Source of the DNA: Desulfosudis oleivorans Hxd3
Lineage (GTDB): Bacteria > Desulfobacterota > Desulfobacteria > Desulfobacterales > Desulfosudaceae
Length of the DNA: 64,000 nucleotides
Assembly: GCF_000018405.1 (NCBI RefSeq)
Contig: NC_009943.1
Location: 2,917,001 to 2,981,000, forward strand
Reading direction: 5' to 3'
Positions 34,933-44,220 of the stretch are shown here, piece after piece (within the stretch, counting starts at the first letter, position 1; every line of letters starts with the position of its first letter). A model generated the notes under the pieces. That model was not told the DNA's origin and searched no databases. It was given only the letters and a program-made list of their open reading frames with translations. The translations under genes and the position numbers were made by a program.

Positions 34933-35292
34933 GTGTTCGCAGACATCGCTTACGCAATGGGACAGAGCGGCGCCCCCCAGGGTCAGGGCGGCGGCCTCAT
35001 GGGCCTGGCCCCTTTGATCATCATTTTCGTGATCTTCTATTTTCTGCTGATCCGGCCCCAGCAAAAAAAGGCCAAGGAGCAGCAGCAGATGATCAGCAGC
35101 CTGAAAAAGGACGACCTGGTCATCACCAACGGCGGCATTCACGGCCGCCTCACGGCAGTGGATGACGACACCGTGACGGTGGAGATCGCCGACAAAGTTC
35201 GCATCAAGGTCTCCCGGCAGAGCATTGCCGCCAAAAAACAGGCCAGTGCCCCTGCCCGGGCGGATAAAGCCGACAAAAAAGAAAAAAAGTGA
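34933..35292 (+). CDS. yajC: Preprotein translocase accessory subunit YajC
   Basis: A 119-residue single-pass membrane protein: a short periplasmic N-terminus rich in Gly/Gln, one helix (LAPLIIIFVIFYFLLI, about 25-40), then the YajC signature RPQQKKAKEQQQM and DDLVITNGGIHG, and a lysine/alanine-rich tail. YajC forms a complex with SecD and SecF, which follow. The start is GTG with AAGGAG 9 nt upstream. The gene's 3' end overlaps the longest possible secD frame, but the secD start I favour lies 25 nt after its stop. Confidence 0.93.
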   Translation: MFADIAYAMGQSGAPQGQGGGLMGLAPLIIIFVIFYFLLIRPQQKKAKEQQQMISSLKKDDLVITNGGIHGRLTAVDDDTVTVEIADKVRIKVSRQSIAAKKQASAPARADKADKKEKK

Positions 35293-35317
35293 TTCTCTTG
35301 GGAAAGGATGGACGGCG

Positions 35318-36892
35318 TTGAAGAATTTCCAATGGAAACAGGCCATCACCCTGGCCGTTCTGGTGGCGGCCCTGATCTATGTTCTGCCCACCATCAATCC
35401 GGAATGGTGGCCGAGAAAGACCATCAACCTGGGGCTCGACCTTCAGGGCGGCATGCACCTGATTCTTGAGGTGGAGACCGAAAAAGCGGTGGAGGCCCAG
35501 ATATCGGGCATTGGCCGGGACCTTGAAGAGACCCTGCGCAAAGAACGGGTCCGGCATACCGATGTAACGGCAAAGGGCCAGAAAATCAGCGTCCTTGCAA
35601 GGGGCGAAGAGAACATCGAACGGTTCAAGCAGGTTCTGGACAAAGATTTTGCCGGCCTGGCCATTGTCTCCTCGTCCAGGCGTGACAACACCCTGGAGCA
35701 GGTGCTCGGCCTTCCCGATGACGAGGTCGCCCACCTCAAGAAAATGGCCGTGGAGCAGGCCTTAGAGACCATTCGCAACCGCATCGACCAGTTCGGGGTC
35801 AGCGAGCCCGTCATTCATATTCAGGGCAGACGCCAGATTCTGGTCCAGCTGCCCGGTGTTACCGATCCCCAGCGGGCCAAGGACCTGATCGGCAAAACCG
35901 CCCTGCTGGAGTTCCGGCTGGTGGATGAGGAAAACGACGTGGCCAAAGCGGTAAGGGGCCAGGTACCGCCGGGCAGTGAACTGCTCTACGAAGTCTCCAC
36001 CGACCCGGATACCGGTCGAACCATCAAGTCCCCCCTGCTGATCAAGCGCGGCACCCCCCTGACCGGCGCGGACCTGTCCGATGCCCGGGTCCAGATCGAC
36101 GCCCAGTATAACGAGCCCTATGTTTCCATCACCTTCAATCGGAAAGGGGCCAATATTTTCGCGAAAATCACCGAGGAGAACCTGAAAAAACGGCTGGCCA
36201 TTGTCCTGGACAATCATATTCATTCGGCGCCGGTCATTCAGGACCGGATCACCGGCGGCGCGGCCCGGATCACCGGGAGTTTTTCCATGGACGAGGCCCA
36301 TGACCTGGCCATTGTGCTGCGGGCCGGGGCCCTGCCCGCACCGGTCAAAATTCTGGAAGAGCGGACCGTGGGGCCCTCCCTGGGCAAGGAGTCCATTGAC
36401 AAGGGCCTGATGTCCATGTACATCGGCGGCCTGATCGTGGTGCTCTTTATGGCGACCTACTACCGCAAGGCGGGCCTGATCGCGGACGTCGCCCTGGTGT
36501 TCAATATTCTGCTGATCGCCGCGGGCCTGGCGGCCCTGGGCGCCACCCTGACCCTGCCGGGCATTGCGGGTATCATTCTGACCATCGGCATGGCCGTGGA
36601 CGCCAACGTCATCATCTTTGAACGGATCCGTGAGGAAATACGGACCGGCAAGCCCCCCCGGGCCTCGGTGGCCGCCGGGTTCGACCGGGCCGCCCTCACC
36701 ATTCTGGACGCCAACATCACCACCCTGATTGCGGCCGTGGTGCTCTTTCAATTCGGCACCGGCCCGGTAAAGGGATTTGCGGTCACCCTGAGCCTGGGCG
36801 TGATGGCCAGCCTGTTCACGGCCCTGGTGGTGTCCCGCCAGATATTCGACCTCATATTGACCCGGCGCAAGGTCACGCACCTGAGCATTTAA
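35318..36892 (+). CDS. secD: Protein translocase subunit SecD
   Basis: A 524-residue protein with one N-terminal helix, a large periplasmic domain and five C-terminal helices. Signatures: LGLDLQGGMHLILEV (about 38-52), the family segment GTPLTGADLSDARV (about 243) and GMAVDANVIIFERIREE (about 423-439). SecDF uses the proton gradient to pull proteins out of the translocon. I chose the TTG at 35318 because AAAGGA lies 9 nt upstream and it matches family length; the frame is open to 35225 within yajC. It is followed by secF after 24 nt. Confidence 0.93.
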   Translation: MKNFQWKQAITLAVLVAALIYVLPTINPEWWPRKTINLGLDLQGGMHLILEVETEKAVEAQISGIGRDLEETLRKERVRHTDVTAKGQKISVLARGEENIERFKQVLDKDFAGLAIVSSSRRDNTLEQVLGLPDDEVAHLKKMAVEQALETIRNRIDQFGVSEPVIHIQGRRQILVQLPGVTDPQRAKDLIGKTALLEFRLVDEENDVAKAVRGQVPPGSELLYEVSTDPDTGRTIKSPLLIKRGTPLTGADLSDARVQIDAQYNEPYVSITFNRKGANIFAKITEENLKKRLAIVLDNHIHSAPVIQDRITGGAARITGSFSMDEAHDLAIVLRAGALPAPVKILEERTVGPSLGKESIDKGLMSMYIGGLIVVLFMATYYRKAGLIADVALVFNILLIAAGLAALGATLTLPGIAGIILTIGMAVDANVIIFERIREEIRTGKPPRASVAAGFDRAALTILDANITTLIAAVVLFQFGTGPVKGFAVTLSLGVMASLFTALVVSRQIFDLILTRRKVTHLSI

Positions 36893-36916
36893 CATACAGA
36901 CAAGGATAAGACAGGC

Positions 36917-37960
36917 ATGTTCGAAATCATCAAAGACGGCACCACCATCGACTTTGTGGGAAAACAGAAATACGCCTTTGTGTTCTCCGCGGCGATGATC
37001 CTTATCACCATCATCTCTCTTGTGGCCCACGGCGGCCCCAGGTACGGCATCGATTTTGCCGGCGGCACCCTGGTGCAGGTCAAATTCGCCTCGCCGGTGA
37101 GTACCAATACCATTGCCTCGAGCCTGAAGACCGTGGGCATCGATGTTTCCACGGTTCAGGCCTATGGCCACCCCAAAGAGGGGGACTGCCAGTACCTTGT
37201 CAACAGCGCCATGGACATGACCGGCATATCGGGCGACGACTTTGAAGACAAGGTAAAAACCGCCCTGGCCGGCGCCACCGGACAGACCGCGGAGATCACC
37301 AGGGTGGAGATGGTGGGCCCCACGGTGGGTAAAAGCCTGAGGGGCAAAGCCTTGATGGCCCTGTTTTTCTCGTTGCTGTTTATCAATATCTATATATCGG
37401 GCCGGTTCGAGATGAAGTGGGTAGTGGCCGGCGTGGTGGCCGGGGGCCTGATCCTGGCGGTGTGGCTCTTTTCCATGCTGGGCATCAGCATTCCCTACCT
37501 GATCCTGGTGGCCCTGGTGGTCTCCCTGGTCCTTTTCTGGGTCCTTGAGCTAAAATACGCCATGGGCGCCATCGTGGCCCTGATTCACGACGTGACCATC
37601 ACGGTGGGTATTTTTTCCATCACCGGCAAGGAGTTTTCCCTGCCCATCATCGCGGCCCTGCTGACCATCATCGGTTATTCCCTCAACGACACCATCATCG
37701 TGTTCGACCGCATTCGGGAAAACCTGAAAAAGCTCTCCCGCAAATCCCTGCCCGATATCATCAACACCAGCATCAACGAGACCCTGAGCCGGACCCTGCT
37801 CACCTCCGGCACCACCCTGATTGTGGTAGCGGCCCTGTTTGTGTTCGGCGGCACCATCATTCACGATTTTGCCTTTGCCATGCTTGTGGGCATCGGGGTC
37901 GGCACATACTCTTCTATTTTCGTTGCCAGCCCGATCCTGCTTTTGTGGAAGAAAAAATAG
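36917..37960 (+). CDS. secF: Protein translocase subunit SecF
   Basis: A 347-residue, six-helix partner of SecD. Signatures: [14 protein letters not shown] near residue 48 and [17 protein letters not shown] (about 253-269), the SecF counterpart of the SecD motif. An ATG with AAGGATAAG upstream lies 24 nt after secD. A hairpin terminator at 38120-38155 ends the operon after a repeat cluster. Confidence 0.95.
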   Translation: MFEIIKDGTTIDFVGKQKYAFVFSAAMILITIISLVAHGGPRYGIDFAGGTLVQVKFASPVSTNTIASSLKTVGIDVSTVQAYGHPKEGDCQYLVNSAMDMTGISGDDFEDKVKTALAGATGQTAEITRVEMVGPTVGKSLRGKALMALFFSLLFINIYISGRFEMKWVVAGVVAGGLILAVWLFSMLGISIPYLILVALVVSLVLFWVLELKYAMGAIVALIHDVTITVGIFSITGKEFSLPIIAALLTIIGYSLNDTIIVFDRIRENLKKLSRKSLPDIINTSINETLSRTLLTSGTTLIVVAALFVFGGTIIHDFAFAMLVGIGVGTYSSIFVASPILLLWKKK

Positions 37961-37974
37961 CAGGCCGGCCACGC

Positions 37975-38091
37975 GTCATTGCGAGCGAAGCGAAGCAATC
38001 CTGGCCGATCCACGCGTCATTGCGAGCGCAGCGAAGCAATCCTGGCCATATGCGAAGGAGATTGCCTCGTCGCTTTGCTCCTCGCAATGAC
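37975..38091. repeat. REP-like repeat cluster: one single copy plus one inverted doublet
   Basis: Two direct copies of the GTCATTGCGAG...AGCAATC repeat (37975-38000 and 38016-38041) and one inverted copy (38060-38091). The second and third copies form a doublet of about 76 bp that can fold into one long hairpin, the layout of a REPIN. A matching doublet is at 52382-52458. Confidence 0.85.
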
Positions 38092-38119
38092 GGAAGAGAC
38101 TTCGCGCCCTTCGTGTTGA

Positions 38120-38155
38120 AGCGGCTGAACCTTCTCAGAAGGCCGGCCGCTTTTT
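38120..38155 (+). terminator. Terminator of the rng-secF operon
   Basis: Outer stem AGCGGC (38120-38125)/GCCGCT (38146-38151), inner stem CCTTC/GAAGG, followed by five T. Confidence 0.75.
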
Positions 38156-38309
38156 AACACGACGCGCACAAAGGTGTCGGTGCAAACCCGGCAAAACGTG
38201 CATCCAGTTGAAAAGGAAATTGTTCTTGAACCGGGATGTGTCCTGACCTATTTTGGTAAAGTGCAACACCACGATCAAAAAAACAAGATGCATTACAAGG
38301 CCGTCCGCC

Positions 38310-39479
38310 ATGGAAAATCTCACCCCCTGGTTTACTCTGAAAAGCGTTCCCGGCGTGGGCAACCTCCTGTTCAAGCGGCTGATCGACCGGTTCGGCTCAC
38401 CGGAGAAAGTGCTGAGTGCTGCCCGGTCCGACCTGCTGGGGGTCCAGGGCATATCAGACACCCTGGCCTCGGCCATCCGAGCCCACAAGACACCGGACAA
38501 TATTGAAAAGGTGCTTGAGACCTGCGCCCGGAAAGCCATTTCCATCGTCCCCCTGACCGATCCCGGCTACCCCGCCCTGCTGCGGGAAATCCATGACCCG
38601 CCCCCCTATCTCTACGTGTGGGGAAAGCTGGTGCCGGACGCGGGGTGCATATCGATTGTCGGATCCCGAAGCCCCACCCGGTACGGCCTCTCCATGGCCA
38701 CCCAGTTGAGCGGCGAACTGGCCGCCATGGGCCTGTGTGTGGCCAGCGGTATGGCCAGGGGCATCGACACCGCGGCCCACACCGGGGCACTGGACAACAA
38801 CGGCCTGACATACGCCGTTCTGGGCAGCGGCCTGTGCCGCATCTATCCGCCGGAGAACATGGAACTGGCCCGGCGCATCGCCGGGCAGGGGGCCGTGATA
38901 TCAGAGTTCCCTCTTTTTGCCGAGCCCGACGCCCACCACTTTCCCCTGCGCAACCGGTTGATCAGCGGCCTCTCCCTGGGCACCATCGTGGTGGAGGCGG
39001 CGGCCCGAAGCGGGTCCCTGATCACGGCCCGGCTGGCCATGGAGCAGGGCCGGGAGGTATTTGCCGTGCCCGGCAGCATCACCTCCTTTAAAAGCACCGG
39101 TGCCCACGGCCTGCTCAAACAGGGGGCGATCCTGGTGGAAAAGGCATCGGACGTGATCGCCGAGATATCTCCCCGGCTTGCCGCCGGCCCCGCAACCGCC
39201 CCGGCGGCGTCGGACCGGGCCGATGAAAACAAACACGCCGGAAAACCGACCCCCGGCCTTGACACGGATGAGGTACGGGTGTTACAAACCCTTGAACCTT
39301 ACCCGGTGCATATTGACGAAATCGCCCAGAAGGCGGCCATGGCGCCGGGAAAAACAGCAGGCATCCTGCTGCAACTGGAACTCAAAGGGTTTGTAACCCA
39401 GGAACCGGGAAAACGGTTCCTTATTAACCCGGATGTTGCACGAGCCGATTTGGTCGCAGATGCAAGGCGCGAGACATGA
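38310..39479 (+). CDS. dprA: DNA-processing protein DprA
   Basis: A 389-residue protein starting at the ATG at 38310 (MENLTPWFTLK; the frame is open to 38253). An N-terminal helix-hairpin-helix/SAM-like region (1-70) is followed by the DprA Rossmann domain with SIVGSRSPTRYG (about 112), SGMARGIDTAAH (about 145), LGSGL..YPP (about 173) and GSLITA (about 234), and a C-terminal winged helix (about 320-380). DprA loads RecA on incoming single-stranded DNA. The last residues run into what looks like intergenic repeat sequence, so the original C-terminus may have been altered. Confidence 0.93.
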   Translation: MENLTPWFTLKSVPGVGNLLFKRLIDRFGSPEKVLSAARSDLLGVQGISDTLASAIRAHKTPDNIEKVLETCARKAISIVPLTDPGYPALLREIHDPPPYLYVWGKLVPDAGCISIVGSRSPTRYGLSMATQLSGELAAMGLCVASGMARGIDTAAHTGALDNNGLTYAVLGSGLCRIYPPENMELARRIAGQGAVISEFPLFAEPDAHHFPLRNRLISGLSLGTIVVEAAARSGSLITARLAMEQGREVFAVPGSITSFKSTGAHGLLKQGAILVEKASDVIAEISPRLAAGPATAPAASDRADENKHAGKPTPGLDTDEVRVLQTLEPYPVHIDEIAQKAAMAPGKTAGILLQLELKGFVTQEPGKRFLINPDVARADLVADARRET

Positions 39480-39709
39480 AGCTGTAGTGAATCTACCGCG
39501 AATGTCACGCAACACAGCAGCTGCGGTCAAGGCGGCTCGCCCGAAGGGTAAAATTTTTAGACATAAGAATTGGTACCACATGCCTCAAATCGCCCATGAC
39601 AGTTTGTATGCTTGAAAACTGCGGGGTTCTTCTCCAACACATTGTTTGTATATAGAAACTTATAAATACCGAAAAATTTTATGAAATATTCGGGTTAAAG
39701 GGGATTACA
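39480..39709. other. dprA-topA gap with a hairpin
   Basis: No gene. GACAT (39473-39477) can pair with ATGTC (39502-39506), with GTAG/CTAC inside, in a stretch that by memory resembles dispersed intergenic repeats of deltaproteobacteria. The 100 bases before topA are AT-rich and probably hold its promoter, which I cannot place exactly. Confidence 0.35.
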
Positions 39710-41986
39710 GTGAATAAACCGGTTATCATTGTCGAGTCACCGACAAAGGTCAAAACCATTACAAAATATACGGGAAACGCCTACAGCGTCACCGCCACTT
39801 CCGGTCACCTGAGGGATCTGCCGCCCCATGAGCTGGGCATTGATATCGACAACGGGTTTGCCCCCGACTATGTCAACATCAAAGGCAAGCAGAAGGTAAT
39901 CAAGGCCTTGAAAAGCGCCGTGGGGGACGCCGACGATATCTACCTGGCCCCGGACCCGGACCGGGAAGGCGAGGCCATCGCTTTTCACGTGGCCGACCTG
40001 CTCAAGAAAAAGGGGCGCCGGTTTCACCGGGTGATGTTTCACGAACTCACCAAAACAGGCATTCAAAAGGGGCTGACCGAGCCCACGGAGCTCAACCGGA
40101 ACCGGTACGATGCCCAGCAGGCCCGGCGCATTCTGGACCGGCTGGTGGGGTACCAGATATCCCCGCTCTTGTGGCGCAAGGTACGAAACGGCCTGAGCGC
40201 CGGCCGTGTCCAGTCTGTTGCCGTGCGCATCATCTGCGACCGGGAACGGGAGATTTTCGCCTTTGATCCCCAGGAGTACTGGTCGATCACCGCTGCCCTG
40301 GAAGGGGCCAATCCGCCCCGGTTCGAAGCAAAGCTGGTCAAAAAAGGGACAAAAAACATCACCATCGGCAACCAGGCCGAGGCCGACCGGATCGTTGACG
40401 AACTGTCCCGTCAGGCCTTTACCGTTGACAAAATCGTTCAGAAAACGATCAAGCGAAACCCCCAGCCGCCCTTTACCACCAGCAAGCTGCAACAGGAGGC
40501 CATTCGCAAGCTGGGATTTACCGCAAAAAAAACCATGGCCGTGGCCCAGGAGCTCTATGAAGGCATCGACCTGGGACCCGGGGAACCCGTGGGCCTGATC
40601 ACCTACATGCGTACCGACTCCACCCGTATCGCCCCGGAAGCGGCCCACGAGGCCCTGGCCCATATCCGCTCCGTGTTCGGCAATGACTACGCGCCGGACC
40701 GGCCCCGGTTTTTTGCCAACAAAAACAAGGTCCAGGACGCCCATGAAGCCATTCGGCCCACCGGGATATCCTACACGCCGGAGAGTGTCAAGCGGTACCT
40801 GTCCAAAGATCAGCTGACCCTTTATACCCTGATATGGAAACGATTTGTGGCCTCCCAGATGAGCGAGGCCCAGATCGACCAGAAGACCATCACCATTGCC
40901 GCCGGCGACTACCTGCTGTCGGTCAGCGGCTCCACAGTTCGCTTCCCCGGATTCATGGCCCTTTATCAACCCGAGGAGGACAAAAACGGCGCACCGGACA
41001 AAGATAAAGGGGACAAGCTGCCGCAGCTTGATGAAAAAGAGGTCCTTAAGCTCATCGAACTGGATCCGAAGCAGCACTTCACCACTCCTCCCCCGCGCTT
41101 TTCAGAAGCATCCCTGGTCAAAGAGCTGGAAGAAAACGGCATCGGCCGGCCCAGTACGTATGCCACCATCCTCTCCACCATTCGGGACAAGGGCTACGTG
41201 GACCTGATCAACAAGGCGTTCCGGCCCACGGAACTGGGATTTATCGTCAACGACCTTCTGGTGGAAAACTTTCCCACCATTTTAGACATCGAATTTACCG
41301 CCAACATGGAAAACGACCTGGACCGCATTGAATCCGACCAGCTTCAGGCCGTCCGCCTGCTGGAGCGGTTCTACGGTCCCTTTTCCCAGCGGATTGAGGC
41401 CGCCAAAGACCGAATGCGCAGCGTCAAGGGCGTGGGCATGGACACCGGGCTTTCCTGCCCGGAGTGCGGCAAGGAACTCAAGATCAAACTGGGCAAGAAC
41501 GGCCCGTTTCTGGCCTGCTCCGGGTATCCGGACTGCAAATTTTCCCGCAACTACGCCCGCACAGACAAGGGGACCGTGGAGCCGGTGGAACCGGATCTCA
41601 CCGTTGCCGAGGGAAAATCCTGCGAAAAGTGCGGCAGCCCCATGGTGGTCAAGCAGGGCCGGTACGGTGATTTTCTGGCCTGCTCGGCCTATCCGGACTG
41701 CAAGAGTACCCAGTCCCTCAACTCCGGCGCCAATGCCGCGCCCATCGGCGTCAAGTGCCCCGAACCGGGCTGCAACGGCGATATCGTGGAAAAAAAGTCA
41801 AAAAGGGGCAAGGTGTTTTACGGATGCAGCCGGTTTCCCAAATGCACATTTGCCTCCTGGGACAAGCCGGTTGACATGGCCTGCCCCGACTGCGGCGCCC
41901 CTTTTGTGGTGGAAAAAACCACTAAAAAGGAGGGCACGGTACTGACCTGCGCCAGCGAGGGGTGCGGTTTTCGGCAAAGGACATAG
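39710..41986 (+). CDS. topA: DNA topoisomerase I
   Basis: A 758-residue type IA topoisomerase that relaxes negative supercoils. It has the TOPRIM domain with VESPTKVKTI (about 6-15) and APDPDREGEA (about 81-90), the catalytic tyrosine in YMRTDSTR (about 295-302) and a C-terminal region with four zinc-ribbon units (CxxC pairs from about 584 to 750). The start is GTG. It follows dprA, a common order, and precedes a ClC channel by 21 nt. Confidence 0.96.
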   Translation: MNKPVIIVESPTKVKTITKYTGNAYSVTATSGHLRDLPPHELGIDIDNGFAPDYVNIKGKQKVIKALKSAVGDADDIYLAPDPDREGEAIAFHVADLLKKKGRRFHRVMFHELTKTGIQKGLTEPTELNRNRYDAQQARRILDRLVGYQISPLLWRKVRNGLSAGRVQSVAVRIICDREREIFAFDPQEYWSITAALEGANPPRFEAKLVKKGTKNITIGNQAEADRIVDELSRQAFTVDKIVQKTIKRNPQPPFTTSKLQQEAIRKLGFTAKKTMAVAQELYEGIDLGPGEPVGLITYMRTDSTRIAPEAAHEALAHIRSVFGNDYAPDRPRFFANKNKVQDAHEAIRPTGISYTPESVKRYLSKDQLTLYTLIWKRFVASQMSEAQIDQKTITIAAGDYLLSVSGSTVRFPGFMALYQPEEDKNGAPDKDKGDKLPQLDEKEVLKLIELDPKQHFTTPPPRFSEASLVKELEENGIGRPSTYATILSTIRDKGYVDLINKAFRPTELGFIVNDLLVENFPTILDIEFTANMENDLDRIESDQLQAVRLLERFYGPFSQRIEAAKDRMRSVKGVGMDTGLSCPECGKELKIKLGKNGPFLACSGYPDCKFSRNYARTDKGTVEPVEPDLTVAEGKSCEKCGSPMVVKQGRYGDFLACSAYPDCKSTQSLNSGANAAPIGVKCPEPGCNGDIVEKKSKRGKVFYGCSRFPKCTFASWDKPVDMACPDCGAPFVVEKTTKKEGTVLTCASEGCGFRQRT

Positions 41987-42007
41987 GATGCGGCCCCACC
42001 CTTCATT

Positions 42008-43819
42008 ATGACCCAACCCACAAAAAAATGGCGATTCCGGACACCGGCGTTTCTTCAGAACGCCTTTGCCGATATTCGCTTTTCCTCGGACATCTCCCGG
42101 TACCTGATCCAGATTCTCTTTGCCGTGCTGGTGGGGTCGCTGGCCGGCATCGGCGCCATCTTCTTTCACTATGTCGTCGAAGAGATGCGGCTGCTGTTTT
42201 CCCCGGACCGGTTTGACCTCCTGTGGCCCGGCATTCTTCACCCCATCATGCTGGTGCCCGTCGCGGGCGCCCTGGTCCTGGCCGTTGCCACGGTGCGGTT
42301 TCCGAAAACCGCCGGAGAACGGGGGGTGGAGAGCGTCATCAAGGCCCTGATCATCAAAAACGGCGTCATCCCTTTAAAAACCACACTGTTTCACATGTTT
42401 GCCGCCATCATGACCATCGGCACCGGGGCCCCCCTCGGCCCCGAAGGCCCGGCCGCCAAGATCGGCAGCGGCATGGGATCGGCCCTTTCCCAGTGGTTCG
42501 GGCTCAACCGGGAAAACATCAAAATCTACACCGCTGCCGGGGCCGGGGCCGCCATATCCGCGGTTTTCAACGCCCCCATTGCCGGCGTCTTTTTCGCCAT
42601 TGAGGTGGTGCTGTTAAATGACCTGAAAAACGAGGCCTTAAGCTTTCTGATCATCGCCTCCATCGTGGCCGACATCCTTTCCAGGGCGGTTCTGGGCAAC
42701 GATGTCATCTTCACGATTCCGCACTACGCCCCCATCCATTTTGCCCATCTGCCCTGGTTCCTGTTGCTGGCCGTATGCTGCGGCGCCATGTCGCTTTTTT
42801 ACTTCGGCACGTCCAAAACCGTCAAGCACCTGTTCGACCGGCTGCCGGGCAACCAAAACCCCTTTGTCCGCCTGTTGCCCGTGGCCGTTGTCTTCGGCCT
42901 GGTGCTGCTGCACTTTAACGAGCTGTTCGGCATCGGGTATACCACCATGAACGCGGTGCTCAACAACGCCTTTGCCCCGGTCGTGGTACTCTGGCTGATG
43001 CTGTTTCGCATCGTGTTTCTGGCCCTGTTTTTAAGGGCCGGGGCTTTTGGCGGCACATTCGCCCCGGCCCTGGGCATCGGCGTGATGTTTGGGTTTCTCT
43101 TTGCCACCACGGTCAATACCCTGCTGGGCACCTCCCTGGATCCGGTGGTGTTCGGCCTGGTGGGCATGGGCGGGGTCCTGGCCGGCATCAACTCGATTCC
43201 GCTGACCTCGATTCTGCTGGTGTTTGAGCTGACCCGGGACTTTCGCATCGTGCTGCCCCTGATGGCCGCCTCCATCATCTCCTATATCGTGGTGATCTAC
43301 GTAAACAAACGGACCGTTTACGCCCACGCCCTGCTCAAGGAGGGCATTGACGTGGACGCCATGCGGGACGTAGACCTTTTGGGAAAGATCAAGGTGGGGC
43401 AGCTGATGGTGACCGACGTGGAAACCGTCAGCTACCGCATGCCCTTTAACCGGCTGCTGCAGCGGCTGCTGCGATCGGCCTACGGCGAGCTCTGCGTGGT
43501 GGATGACGACAACCGGCTCCTGGGCGTGATTCCCTTAAAGGGAGTGCGCCAGGCCCTGATCACCCACGAACTGGTGGACCTGCTTATCGCCGGGGACCTG
43601 GTGGTGCCGGTGCCACCGGTCACTGAAACCGATCCGGTTTCCATGGCCCTGAAAAATATCAAAAAATATGATATTGAAAACATTCCGGTGGTCAAAAACA
43701 GCGCGCCGGGAGAACTGGTGGGCATCCTCAGGCACCAGGACATTCTGCACGCCTACAACGCCATGCTGGAGGAGTGGGAGACCCACAAGTTCCTGGCCAC
43801 CTACCGGCGCCACGGTTAA
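42008..43819 (+). CDS. ClC-family chloride channel or transporter with CBS pair
   Basis: A 603-residue protein with about 10-12 membrane segments (1-420) and two CBS domains at the C-terminus (about 460-590). The ion-pathway motifs are GTGAPLGPEGP (about 138; it contains the gating glutamate), GAGAAISAVFNAPIAG (about 178) and GAFGGTFAPALGIG (about 346). The position that matches the proton glutamate of the E. coli exchanger (E203) reads valine in FFAIEVVLL, as in channel-type ClCs, so passive chloride flow is plausible. CBS pairs bind nucleotides and gate such proteins. It is close behind topA but functionally unrelated. Confidence 0.9.
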   Translation: MTQPTKKWRFRTPAFLQNAFADIRFSSDISRYLIQILFAVLVGSLAGIGAIFFHYVVEEMRLLFSPDRFDLLWPGILHPIMLVPVAGALVLAVATVRFPKTAGERGVESVIKALIIKNGVIPLKTTLFHMFAAIMTIGTGAPLGPEGPAAKIGSGMGSALSQWFGLNRENIKIYTAAGAGAAISAVFNAPIAGVFFAIEVVLLNDLKNEALSFLIIASIVADILSRAVLGNDVIFTIPHYAPIHFAHLPWFLLLAVCCGAMSLFYFGTSKTVKHLFDRLPGNQNPFVRLLPVAVVFGLVLLHFNELFGIGYTTMNAVLNNAFAPVVVLWLMLFRIVFLALFLRAGAFGGTFAPALGIGVMFGFLFATTVNTLLGTSLDPVVFGLVGMGGVLAGINSIPLTSILLVFELTRDFRIVLPLMAASIISYIVVIYVNKRTVYAHALLKEGIDVDAMRDVDLLGKIKVGQLMVTDVETVSYRMPFNRLLQRLLRSAYGELCVVDDDNRLLGVIPLKGVRQALITHELVDLLIAGDLVVPVPPVTETDPVSMALKNIKKYDIENIPVVKNSAPGELVGILRHQDILHAYNAMLEEWETHKFLATYRRHG

Positions 43820-44220
43820 CCCGGCCGGTTATTGCCTTTTCAAACCGCCTGGCCTATGATGGGCGGTAAACGTGACGGCTTTCGCGTGCCCCCCGGTTTT
43901 CCTTTTCTCCCATGAGCAGCCGCCGGTTCAGCCCCGTACACGAAAACACGGCCAGAGGCTTCAATATGCGTCATGAAAAAGTGACAATTTTGGGCACACA
44001 AAGGGCGTCAGCGACCGGAACTGATTTTAAACTGTTGAAACTGCTCAAATTGTCGTATATGACAGATCGGGCATGTTTTTTGCTCTCTTAGTGTTGGCAG
44101 ATGGAGGGGAAAGCCCGACGGTTCCCCTGCCCCTTGACCGGAGTATAGCCGAAGAGGGTCCGGCCGCATCAATGGCGCCCTCGGGAAACGCCTGTCACAC
44201 GCACAGGCCGACATACCGTT
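43820..44220. other. Intergenic region before the GGDEF gene
   Basis: Four hundred bases without a supportable gene. A 7-bp hairpin AGGGGAA (44105-44111)/TTCCCCT (44122-44128) is visible. I looked for a c-di-GMP riboswitch, given the gene that follows, and did not find the conserved segments. Confidence 0.4.

Noticed and set aside
43820-44220. c-di-GMP riboswitch before the GGDEF gene
   Set aside because: Only a short hairpin is present; none of the conserved aptamer segments could be found.
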